A stretch of 5,058 nucleotides of DNA from the NCBI GenBank assembly GCA_013331265.1, contig DUGS01000148.1:1-5058 (forward strand). The letters are read 5' to 3'. The notes under the pieces are model-generated. The model was not told the DNA's origin. It did not search any database and worked only from the letters and a program-made list of their open reading frames with translations. Below are positions 1 to 5,041 of the stretch, one piece after another (position 1 is the first letter of the stretch; every line of letters begins with the position of its first letter). The DNA comes from Methanosarcina sp. GTDB lineage: Archaea; Halobacteriota; Methanosarcinia; Methanosarcinales; Methanosarcinaceae. The position numbers were made by a program, and so were the translations under genes.

Positions 1-21
1 AATTGAGCAGGGGGTGTCAGA

Positions 22-2049
22 ATCAGGCCGCTGATTTTTGGAAATGGTAAAGTCCTGATTTGTGAAGATGAGAAAGGGACTATAAGGGATGTTTACTTTC
101 CGTATGTGGGGCTCGAAAATCATGGTAACTCGATAAGGGTCGGTGTATGTGACCTTGATTCCCTTTACTGCAGCTGGCTTGAAACCTGGAACATACGGCA
201 GCGATACAAGTCGGAGTTTAAGACGGAGTTCTGTAACAGGATACTTGAAATCTCAGAAAGCCCTAAAAAAGAAGATTCTGCAGGGAAAAGGGCAGACGAT
301 GCACAGGGAACAGTCAGCGAAAAAGTACCAGTAGCCTGTAGTGATGTAATATCAAACATCGGGGAGACGGTCTTTGAAAACCCGAATCTCGGGCTCAAAG
401 TCACGGTCTGGGAGGCGGTCCACCCGTCTACGAACATTTTCTACAGGACATTTGAGGTCAGGAATGCCTCTAACTCCTCAAGACGCCTCCGTCTTTTTTC
501 CAACCAGAATTACAGGATTCTTGAAACCAAAATCGGAGAAACCGCCGTAATCGATAAACATGCCCTTATACATTACAAGCGCGACCGCTATTTCCTGCAT
601 GCAAGTGAACCTGCTTTTGACCAGTATGCTGTAGGGACTGCTGAATGGAAAGGGCTTGAAGGTACCTGGAAAGATATGGAAAATGATGCAAGCCTGAGCG
701 GAAACCCTGTAGCTCATGGCTCGGTAGACTCGACACTTGGCTGGACCCTCCCGGAATTAAAACCAGGAGAAGCAACAAGAGTACATTTCTGGATTGTCCT
801 TGGGAAGAATTATTGCGGCGTGCTTAAAGTACATAAAAGGGTAAAGGAAGCCGGAAAAAGTGACCTTTTCCATCTTAATTTCAAATTCTGGAACTCCTTT
901 ACCGAAAGGGTATCCGTCCTTCCTGAGTATACCTGGATGCAGCAGCTTCCTGAAAGGGTTGTGAAATGTTTCTACAGGAGCCTTCTTACATCTGTGGCCC
1001 ATATGGACATTACGGGTTCGGTCATCGCATCCTGTGATTCGGATATCAGGCAGTTCGGGGCAGACCTTTATACATACTGCTGGCCAAGGGATGCTGCCTG
1101 GGTCTGTCTCGCCCTTGATAGGGCGCGGTATCATCACCTGAGTGCTGAAACATTTGAGTTTTTTTCGAAAACCATTACTCCAAGAGGCAATTTCCTCCAT
1201 AAGTATACCCCTGCAGGAGATTTCGGGAGCACATGGCACCCTGTGCCCATGATTCAGATTGATGAGACAGGGCTCCCTCTCTATGCTCTTTATAACAACT
1301 GGGAGATTGCAAGGAGCGTATGGACAACAGGCAGGTACTACAGAGGTCTCGTAATTCCCGCAGCTAACTATCTCACTAAAGCAATTGATAGAGAAACAGG
1401 TCTCCCAATTTCAAGTTTTGACCTGTGGGAAGAGCGAAAAGGTGTGCATACCTACAGTGCCTGCACGGTTTATGCAGGGCTCAGGGGTGCCTGCGAACTA
1501 GCCCGTTCTCTTGGAGATTACGGCAACTCAGATATCTGGAGAAAGGCTTCAGACCGGGTTAAAGAGGCGGTTATTGAGAAGCTTTACGATAATAAACTCA
1601 AACGTTTCCGGCGGTCCCTCAAAGAGTCTACTCTTGATTCTTCGGTCTTTGCAGTCTGGTATTTCGGAATCCTCCCTTTCGATGACCCCAGGGTTGTCCG
1701 GACGATGGAAGCGATAGAAAACGAACTTTTGCGCCCCTCAGGCGGGATTGCCAGATATCTCCATGACAGTTACCATGGTTATATGAACAGCTGGATTATC
1801 TGTACTCTCTGGCTCTCTCAGTGGCATTCGGCTATGGGGAACCTGAAAAGAGCTCTTGAGCTCATTGACTGGTGCGCATCTCATGCCCATCCTTCAGGCC
1901 TTATGCCCGAGCAGATAGATGATGAAGGCAGACCTCTTTCTGTCCTCCCGCTGGCCTGGTCCCATTCAGCCTTCGTGCTTGCCGTGCTTGAATATCTTCA
2001 GGCTCTTGCAAAAAAAGAAGGAGATCCCTGTATCTTACCGGAAAAATAG
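22..2049 (+). CDS. GH15 family glucoamylase-type glycoside hydrolase
   Basis: Inverting exo-hydrolase of alpha-1,4/1,6-glucans, predicted to free glucose from non-reducing ends of glycogen or maltodextrin. No signal peptide is visible, so it is probably cytoplasmic. Counting residues from the first canonical start (GTG at 106), about 1-265 form the beta-sandwich domain usual in prokaryotic GH15, and about 285-635 form the alpha/alpha barrel. Barrel motifs are YCWPRDAAW (W326), DLWEER with E442 as general acid, MPEQ with E602 as general base, and WSHSAF (618-623). A hydrophilic stretch at about 51-76 looks like a lineage-specific insert. The frame upstream of 106 still reads as family sequence (RPLIFGNGK, DVYFPYVGLENH), back to a stop at 4-6, but holds no ATG, GTG or TTG. 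I placed the start at ATC 22 because GGGGGTG at 10-16 sits 5 bases before it; this is provisional. GH15 trehalase is an alternative substrate class. Family call firm, start weak. Confidence 0.9.
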   Translation: MRPLIFGNGKVLICEDEKGTIRDVYFPYVGLENHGNSIRVGVCDLDSLYCSWLETWNIRQRYKSEFKTEFCNRILEISESPKKEDSAGKRADDAQGTVSEKVPVACSDVISNIGETVFENPNLGLKVTVWEAVHPSTNIFYRTFEVRNASNSSRRLRLFSNQNYRILETKIGETAVIDKHALIHYKRDRYFLHASEPAFDQYAVGTAEWKGLEGTWKDMENDASLSGNPVAHGSVDSTLGWTLPELKPGEATRVHFWIVLGKNYCGVLKVHKRVKEAGKSDLFHLNFKFWNSFTERVSVLPEYTWMQQLPERVVKCFYRSLLTSVAHMDITGSVIASCDSDIRQFGADLYTYCWPRDAAWVCLALDRARYHHLSAETFEFFSKTITPRGNFLHKYTPAGDFGSTWHPVPMIQIDETGLPLYALYNNWEIARSVWTTGRYYRGLVIPAANYLTKAIDRETGLPISSFDLWEERKGVHTYSACTVYAGLRGACELARSLGDYGNSDIWRKASDRVKEAVIEKLYDNKLKRFRRSLKESTLDSSVFAVWYFGILPFDDPRVVRTMEAIENELLRPSGGIARYLHDSYHGYMNSWIICTLWLSQWHSAMGNLKRALELIDWCASHAHPSGLMPEQIDDEGRPLSVLPLAWSHSAFVLAVLEYLQALAKKEGDPCILPEK

Positions 2050-2100
2050 AACAGCCTGTCGGAAAAGTAAAACAGAGATCTTAGCAGGAAACATAAAACA

Positions 2101-2110
2101 GTTTTTTAAC
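2101..2110 (+). terminator. T-run, possible terminator of the GH15 gene
   Basis: Six consecutive T (2102-2107) lie about 53 bases after the GH15 stop codon. Archaeal RNA polymerase can terminate at T-rich tracts without a hairpin, so this is the first plausible 3' end for the GH15 transcript. The long hairpin at 2120-2189 followed by CTTTTT (2206-2211) is a second candidate. Confidence 0.3.
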
Positions 2111-2119
2111 TTTGGGAGC

Positions 2120-2189
2120 GCGGAGGCACAGCGGGAAGTCCCCTTCCTCGGAGCGAAGCGACAGGTGGGGGATGAAAGCGCAGCCTCGC
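2120..2189 (+). repeat. Long GC-rich imperfect hairpin between convergent genes
   Basis: This is a GC-rich island inside AT-rich spacer that folds back on itself in register. The outer arm 2120-2127 pairs with 2183-2189 (GAGGC/GCCTC plus two pairs past a bulged G). GCG 2131-2133 pairs with CGC 2179-2181, TCCCC 2139-2143 with GGGGA 2168-2172, CCT 2146-2148 with AGG 2163-2165, and CG 2149-2150 with CG 2159-2160, leaving the apical loop GAGCGAAG. T-rich DNA follows at 2206-2211. The GAGCGAAGC apex and the CCCC/GGGG stem resemble right-end hairpins of IS200/IS605-type elements, so it may be a degraded end of a second element. It could equally be a terminator or a structured small RNA. I see no good coding frame for it. 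Confidence 0.5.
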
Positions 2190-2256
2190 ACAGTAGTCAA
2201 TTTCACTTTTTAACATCTGAACACTTAACCGTTGTTGTTTCTGTAAAGTTACTTAG

Positions 2257-2280
2257 ACTTATAAGTTTATTATATATTGA
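2257..2280 (+). promoter_or_regulatory. Palindrome plus TATA-like box ahead of the omega-RNA-like segment
   Basis: The perfect 10-base palindrome ACTTATAAGT (2257-2266) runs into TTATTATATATTGAT. That sequence fits an archaeal TATA box and would place a start point near 2295-2303 on the + strand, reading into the structured segment. It may alternatively be the left-end hairpin of the decayed IS element. A TTGAT, the target motif known for ISDra2, occurs at 2277-2281. Confidence 0.3.
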
Positions 2281-2287
2281 TTATCCA

Positions 2288-2377
2288 TTAGCTCTCCCTC
2301 GCCCTTGTGGTAATATCAAAGTAGGGGATAGCCGGATAACAGCCGTCAGGTACACACTTTCTGAACTTGGACTATGA
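2288..2377 (+). pseudogene. Possible C-terminal remnant of tnpB
   Basis: This open stretch of about 29 codons reads ALPRPCGNIK... and ends in YTLSELGL at TGA 2375-2377. It has no start codon or ribosome-binding site of its own, and no TnpB catalytic motif. The TnpB assignment rests on position: it ends just before a chain of hairpins and the element right end, as tnpB does in intact elements. Composition alone does not prove that it was ever coding. The frame stays open further upstream, but there it only shadows the GH15 gene and crosses the GC-rich hairpin. Confidence 0.25.
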
Positions 2378-2553
2378 GGTTCTTCGAAGATGCAAAATGC
2401 CCTGTGGACGGGCTTTCAGTAGCTTGCTACTGGAAATCTACGACAATACAGGCTTTTTGAGGAACTGAGGTTCTCAGAACCAAAGCCTATGATGAAAGTA
2501 CTCGTAGGAAACTCATCCCTCGCTTTCAAAGAAAGCAGGGAGGGGTAGTTCAC
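2378..2553 (+). ncRNA. Omega-RNA-like structured segment without a nuclease gene
   Basis: Four compact hairpins follow one another: TCTTCGAAGA (2381-2390, palindrome); CAGTAG/CTACTG around CTTG (2417-2432); GGTTC/GAACC around TCA (2469-2481); and CCCTCGCTTTC/GAAAGCAGGG around AAA (2517-2540, one bulged C). GCCC 2399-2402 can pair with GGGC 2410-2413. The segment ends AGGGGTAGTTCAC. In TnpB systems the guide RNA is read from this part of the element, and its guide comes from the flank just past the right end. Here that would be AACAACTTCTCGTAG, from 2554. Whether it is transcribed is unknown. On the opposite strand, the last hairpin lies just after the acetyltransferase stop and could act as its terminator. 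Confidence 0.4.
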
Positions 2554-2987
2554 AACAACTTCTCGTAGTAAAGGTATCCTTCTTTTTCTTTTACGAAAGA
2601 AAATCCGTGCTTGAGGTACATGTTTATTGCTTTTTTAAGGGTTGAATCGGTTTTAAGCACGGCACCCGTACAATTTTTTTCGGCAAAATCCAGAGCAGCC
2701 AGAAAAAGCTTTTCTCCATTACCTTTACCTCTGTAGCCTTTTTTTAGGTAGATGCGCCTGATTTCACACAGGTCCCCATCAAGTTTGCGAACACCTGCAG
2801 TGCCCACAACCCTGCCGTCATCAACTCCTACAAAAAAGGTGCCTCCTTTCGAAAAATAGTAGCCATTGATGTCCTTCAGGTCTGAATCCTTAAGCCTGTC
2901 ATACTCAAAGCCGTGCTCCATCAGGACTTCCAGGACGACGTCGCGGACTTCTTCCTTTCTGGAATCGTCATACTTCTGGATTATCAT
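2550..2987 (-). CDS. GNAT family N-acetyltransferase
   Basis: This 145-residue protein has the length of a single GNAT domain. It would transfer an acetyl group from acetyl-CoA to an amine. The acetyl-CoA pyrophosphate loop is visible as YRGKGNG (residues 85-91, R-x-x-G-x-G) after the beta-4 strand EIRRIYL (75-81). The C-terminal part LKTDSTLKKAINMYLKHGF (111-129) is the usual helix-plus-strand region where GNATs carry x-YxxxGF. The acceptor substrate cannot be read from the sequence. I chose ATG 2987 because AAGGAG (2994-2999 on this strand) lies 6 bases upstream; a TTG at 3011 is in frame but lies upstream of that site. It follows the M20 gene after 59 bases on the same strand. Its stop TGA (2550-2552) overlaps the putative IS right end, so the extreme C-terminus may have been set by the insertion. 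Confidence 0.9.
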   Translation of the reverse strand: MIIQKYDDSRKEEVRDVVLEVLMEHGFEYDRLKDSDLKDINGYYFSKGGTFFVGVDDGRVVGTAGVRKLDGDLCEIRRIYLKKGYRGKGNGEKLFLAALDFAEKNCTGAVLKTDSTLKKAINMYLKHGFSFVKEKEGYLYYEKLL

Positions 2988-2993
2988 GTTTTT

Positions 2994-2999
2994 CTCCTT
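2994..2999 (-). promoter_or_regulatory. Ribosome-binding site deciding the GNAT start
   Basis: On the minus strand, AAGGAG is followed by AAAAAC and then ATG. It is a good match to the archaeal 16S 3' tail at normal spacing, and it selects ATG 2987 over the in-frame TTG at 3011. Confidence 0.75.
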
Positions 3000-3046
3000 A
3001 TATTGAAACAAACAGTGCTGTATTTAATTCAGGCTTTTTTGAGATA

Positions 3047-4288
3047 CTACCAAGGGCCATTGTATTTTTGAAGGTTGAGATATTTTTCAGGGTTCTTGAG
3101 GAAATCCAGGGATACGGTGTAGAAAATTTCAGTGCCTTTGAGCAGGATATCTTCATCGATATCGAACGTACATGAGTGGTTTATCTCCACGATCCTTTTT
3201 TCCGGGTTCAGGGTGCCGAGGGAGATAAAGATGCCGGGCACTGCTTGCAGATAGCTTGCAAAGTCTTCGGCAGCAAAGGTTTTTTCCAGTTCCGGATAGA
3301 TTGTGAGCTCAGGGAAGCTTTCTTGCAGTTTTAAGTTAACCGCATCTGTGAAAACCGGATCATTTACCAGGACCGGATACCCATGCAGGATGTCAAGTTC
3401 GTAATCCGGAAGCCCTGCAAACTCCTCCCCGGGTTTTACGTATCTTTCCTTTATCCTCTCAAGGCACTCTTTTATCGTTGTGTCGATAATTTCTGTAGTC
3501 TCGCTGTCAAATGTCCGGTAACTTCCGAGAACCTCTACACTGTCAGGGGTCCTGTTGAACTGGGCTCCTCCCTGAATCCTTCCTACTCCAAGGACATATT
3601 TATCCGGTTCAAGTTGTTTTTCAAGGGCCGGGTAGATGCTGCTTATGAAGTCCGTTACCATCCGGACCGGGTCAATGCAGTTTTTGGGTTTTGAGATATG
3701 ACCTCCTTTTCCTTTAAAGGTGATTTCGAAACGGTTTGTGCTTGCCATAAAGGGCCCAGGGCGAAAACCCACGCTTCCGGATTCATGATTGGTAAAAATG
3801 TGCATGCCCATCACTGCATCCACACCTTTTAGCCCTCCTTCGGCAATGACTCTCACCGAGCCGCCCGGGGGGATCTCTTCTGCAGGCTGGAAGATCAGGC
3901 GGACTTCTCCAGGGAAATCTCTGTTTTCTAAAAAGAGCCTTGCAGCCCCAAAGACCATTGCCATGTGCCCGTCATGCCCGCAGGCATGCATTACTCCATT
4001 ATTTCTGGAAATATATTCCCTGTTTCTTTCAGCAGGCTCTTCCTGTACCTGAAGTCCGTCAGTATCCGTCCTCAGGGCGATGCAGGGGCCAGGCATAGTT
4101 CCACGGATGCTTGCAAGTACGCCTGTATCTGCAATCATCCTGGCCTCTATTCCAAGTTCTCCAAGGACTTTCAGGATTCGATTCTGGGTGTCATATTCTT
4201 TGAAACTGAGTTCTGGGTATCGGTGGAATTCTCGCCTCAGCCGGATAATCCAGGCTTCAAGAGGTTCTGCACTTGGGTCATCTCTCAA
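3047..4288 (-). CDS. M20 family metallo-amidohydrolase (N-acyl-amino-acid amidohydrolase type)
   Basis: Predicted cytoplasmic di-metal hydrolase that removes acyl groups from N-acylated amino acids (IAA-amino acid/hippurate/aminoacylase group, M20D-like). With TTG 4288 as residue 1 it has 413 residues, normal for the family. Visible motifs are HACGHDGH (101-108; C103 and H105 as metal ligands), FQPAEE (133-138; E137 catalytic, E138 ligand), MGMHIF (160-165; H163), the lid-domain signature GKGGHISKP (193-201; H197), AEDF (340-343) and INHSCTFDIDED (370-381; H371). The lid domain spans about 177-295. All expected active-site residues are present, so it should be active; its substrate is unknown. 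Start choice: GAGGTAAT lies 4 bases before TTG 4288, and GAGGT alone 7 bases before it, whereas the in-frame ATG at 4315 has no such site. It is probably the first gene of a pair with the acetyltransferase 59 bases downstream. Confidence 0.9.
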   Translation of the reverse strand: MRDDPSAEPLEAWIIRLRREFHRYPELSFKEYDTQNRILKVLGELGIEARMIADTGVLASIRGTMPGPCIALRTDTDGLQVQEEPAERNREYISRNNGVMHACGHDGHMAMVFGAARLFLENRDFPGEVRLIFQPAEEIPPGGSVRVIAEGGLKGVDAVMGMHIFTNHESGSVGFRPGPFMASTNRFEITFKGKGGHISKPKNCIDPVRMVTDFISSIYPALEKQLEPDKYVLGVGRIQGGAQFNRTPDSVEVLGSYRTFDSETTEIIDTTIKECLERIKERYVKPGEEFAGLPDYELDILHGYPVLVNDPVFTDAVNLKLQESFPELTIYPELEKTFAAEDFASYLQAVPGIFISLGTLNPEKRIVEINHSCTFDIDEDILLKGTEIFYTVSLDFLKNPEKYLNLQKYNGPW

Positions 4289-4292
4289 ACTT

Positions 4293-4300
4293 ATTACCTC
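4293..4300 (-). promoter_or_regulatory. Ribosome-binding site pointing to a TTG start for the M20 gene
   Basis: On the minus strand, GAGGTAAT is followed by AAGT and TTG (4286-4288). It matches 7 of the 8 bases GAGGTGAT complementary to the archaeal 16S tail. It lies inside the frame if translation starts at ATG 4315, which argues for the shorter protein. Confidence 0.5.
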
Positions 4301-4370
4301 GGATCTTCTGCACATGCAGTTTATTCCGTTTATTTTTTCGATAACGTTCAGTATTTTTTATTTTACTTTT

Positions 4371-4382
4371 TTAGTATATATT
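4371..4382 (-). promoter_or_regulatory. TATA-like box for the M20/GNAT operon
   Basis: On the minus strand this reads AATATATACTAA, followed by A-rich DNA. A start point about 25 bases on, near 4350, would leave a leader of about 60 bases to TTG 4288. Assigned from base pattern and position only. Confidence 0.4.
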
Positions 4383-4390
4383 ACTCCGGG

Positions 4391-4400
4391 TATATTATTC
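4391..4400 (+). promoter_or_regulatory. TATA-like box facing the small ORF at 4415
   Basis: TATATTATTC begins 24 bases before ATG 4415, a distance that would give a leaderless mRNA, which is common in archaea. It lies back to back with the minus-strand box at 4371-4382, separated by CTCCGGG. Confidence 0.3.
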
Positions 4401-4414
4401 CATATTCTTACTTT

Positions 4415-4588
4415 ATGCTAATTATCAAACTGTTCAAACCTGGACATTTGGAGCTGATCCCAAAACTCAAAAATCACTTCTTTGAACTCAATTTTGAAAT
4501 AATTATTAGAGCTGCTGATCAGGAAATTAGTTTTGATACTCTAGAGTTTGGAAATAAAAGTTGGTTTTGGGATAAGCTCTTGATTTAA
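4415..4588 (+). CDS. Possible small protein or gene remnant, 57 residues
   Basis: The open frame runs from ATG 4415 to TAA 4588. The product is mixed hydrophobic and charged (starts MLIIKLFKPGHLELIPKL, ends KSWFWDKLLI) with no membrane segment, signal peptide or motif I recognise. No ribosome-binding site precedes it; the TATA-like box 24 bases upstream would suit a leaderless mRNA. The frame stays open right across the AT-rich spacer from the M20 start, which is somewhat unusual where stop codons should be frequent. It may be a real small gene, the decayed piece of a longer one, or chance. Confidence 0.3.
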   Translation: MLIIKLFKPGHLELIPKLKNHFFELNFEIIIRAADQEISFDTLEFGNKSWFWDKLLI

Positions 4589-4595
4589 GGCAAAT

Positions 4596-4607
4596 ATACA
4601 TTTGTAT
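4596..4607. promoter_or_regulatory. 12-base dyad, candidate operator (copy 1)
   Basis: ATACATTTGTAT differs by one base from the perfect palindrome at 4693-4704. It overlaps a second inverted repeat, TTTGTATT (4601-4608) with AATACAAA (4623-4630). A dimeric regulator is the natural reader of such a site; which one is unknown. Confidence 0.35.
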
Positions 4608-4649
4608 TTCATCCAAAATTGTAATACAAAATTTAAATATAATAACATT

Positions 4650-4665
4650 AAATATTATATAAACT
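4650..4665 (+). promoter_or_regulatory. TATA-like box ahead of the candidate small RNA
   Basis: AAATATTATATAAACT is a fair archaeal TATA match inside a strongly AT-rich stretch (4620-4680). A start point would fall near 4683-4690, just before the palindrome at 4693-4704. The AT-richness of the whole stretch makes chance matches easy. Confidence 0.3.
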
Positions 4666-4692
4666 AGAAAAAATGTTAAATACCAGTTTGAC

Positions 4693-4704
4693 ATACATAT
4701 GTAT
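4693..4704. promoter_or_regulatory. 12-base perfect palindrome, candidate operator (copy 2)
   Basis: ATACATATGTAT is a perfect dyad centred near the start point predicted from the TATA-like box at 4650-4665. A bound protein there would block initiation. Copy 1 lies 97 bases upstream. Confidence 0.4.
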
Positions 4705-4765
4705 ATCCGAAAGACTCAAAAACAGACACGCCTCCTAAATCTATAAACAAACATGCAACGATGGG

Positions 4766-4801
4766 AATTCCTCACCTGCAATTGCAGGCAGGTGAGGAGT
4801 T
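4766..4801 (+). repeat. Strong hairpin with two competing folds
   Basis: AATTCCTCACCTG (4766-4778) pairs with CAGGTGAGGAGTT (4789-4801): 13 pairs including one G-T. The 14-base palindrome CCTGCAATTGCAGG (4775-4788) overlaps the left arm, so the two folds exclude each other. The right arm carries the ribosome-binding-site-like AGGTGAGGAG, and the left arm the 16S-tail-like TCACCT. No start codon follows within useful distance. TTTT follows at 4800-4803, so it could also act as a terminator. Confidence 0.55.
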
Positions 4802-4815
4802 TTCAGGTTCAAGGA

Positions 4816-4860
4816 CAGAGCAAAAATTATTCTGCTGCTCTGCTCAATTTAATCTTTTTT
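4816..4860 (+). terminator. Hairpin followed by a T-run
   Basis: CAGAGCA (4816-4822) pairs perfectly with TGCTCTG (4836-4842) around a 13-base loop. A second TGCTC at 4841-4845 offers a shifted pairing. AATTTAATC then leads into TTTTTT (4855-4860). This looks like the 3' end of a + strand transcript. Confidence 0.4.
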
Positions 4861-4944
4861 GAAAAATAGCAAACAGAGGAAAGGAGATTAATTTGGATAA
4901 TTGCAACTTAATCTGAAGTTCAATCAGGAATGCTTTACTTTTTA

Positions 4945-4961
4945 AGTTTTTATATATATTC
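4945..4961 (+). promoter_or_regulatory. TATA-like box of a rightward transcript
   Basis: AGTTTTTATATATATTC is the best archaeal TATA match in the window. It would start transcription near 4980, shortly before the hairpin at 5002-5041, and read rightward out of the window. No gene is visible before the edge, so the product is unknown. Confidence 0.45.
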
Positions 4962-5001
4962 TAAATTTTAAAATCGTGGAATGAATATAATTAAAAATTA
5001 A

Positions 5002-5041
5002 ATGGGAGGTAGATCCTGTTTTTCAGATCTCATCCTCCCAT
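5002..5041 (+). repeat. 40-base hairpin in a probable leader or small RNA
   Basis: ATGGGAGG (5002-5009) pairs with CCTCCCAT (5034-5041), and AGATC (5011-5015) with GATCT (5026-5030). They are separated by a small internal loop, around the apical loop CTGTTTTTCA. The ribosome-binding-site-like GGGAGGT is buried in the stem. The structure begins about 20 bases after the start point predicted from the TATA-like box at 4945-4961. It may be the leader of the next gene or part of a small RNA. Confidence 0.5.

Larger units (their letters stand above)
2282..2553 (+). mobile_element. Decayed IS200/IS605-type element (tnpB tail plus right end)
   Basis: The right boundary is the GTAGTTCAC ending at 2553, immediately preceded by a GC-rich hairpin (2517-2540). 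From recall, this arrangement is typical of right ends of IS200/IS605 and IS1341-type elements, whose 3' region is also the TnpB guide RNA. A reading frame ending at the TGA 2375-2377 (about 2288-2377, tail YTLSELGL) sits 176 bases before that end, the spacing expected between a tnpB stop and the right end. No RuvC motif, zinc ribbon or TnpA tyrosine/HUH motif is present, so most of the element is gone. The left boundary is not defined; 2282 assumes the TTGAT at 2277-2281 is the target motif. A short non-autonomous derivative is an equal possibility. Confidence 0.45.
4685..4860 (+). ncRNA. Candidate intergenic small RNA
   Basis: This span lies downstream of a TATA-like box, contains two strong hairpins (4766-4801 and 4816-4842) and ends in six T (4855-4860). 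No convincing ORF lies in it. Its length, two-stem layout and T-run end fit an intergenic regulatory RNA, but the 5' end is guessed from promoter spacing and nothing shows expression. Confidence 0.35.

Noticed and set aside
757..1239. 160-codon frame on the minus strand inside GH15
   Set aside because: It is opposite the conserved barrel region of GH15, has no recognisable motif and no own ribosome-binding site; it is a shadow.
1919..2288. Frame open from ATG 1919 into the spacer
   Set aside because: To 2046 it overlaps the GH15 gene in another frame, and beyond that it crosses a GC-rich hairpin. Only the last part (2288-2377) has any case, as a tnpB remnant.
2231..2559. GTTGTTGT (2231-2238) and ACAACAAC (2552-2559) as terminal inverted repeats of an element
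   Set aside because: IS200/IS605 elements have no terminal inverted repeats, and the right copy encodes the Leu-Leu end of the acetyltransferase; simple repeats of this kind arise easily.
4389..4401. GGTATATTATTCC as an NrpR-type nitrogen operator
   Set aside because: The known methanogen operators are symmetric GGTA/TACC or GGAA/TTCC half-sites. Here the halves do not match each other and the spacing is off.
3965..4414. Frame open upstream of the 4415 ORF
   Set aside because: It runs antisense to the M20 metal-binding motifs, so the stretch before 4415 is a shadow and only the last 58 codons were considered.
4673..4738. ATG-to-TAA frame of 21 codons
   Set aside because: It has no ribosome-binding site, does not fit leaderless spacing from the TATA-like box, and covers a palindrome; most likely chance.
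4789..4801. AGGTGAGGAG as the ribosome-binding site of a hidden gene
   Set aside because: No ATG, GTG or TTG with an open frame follows at suitable distance.
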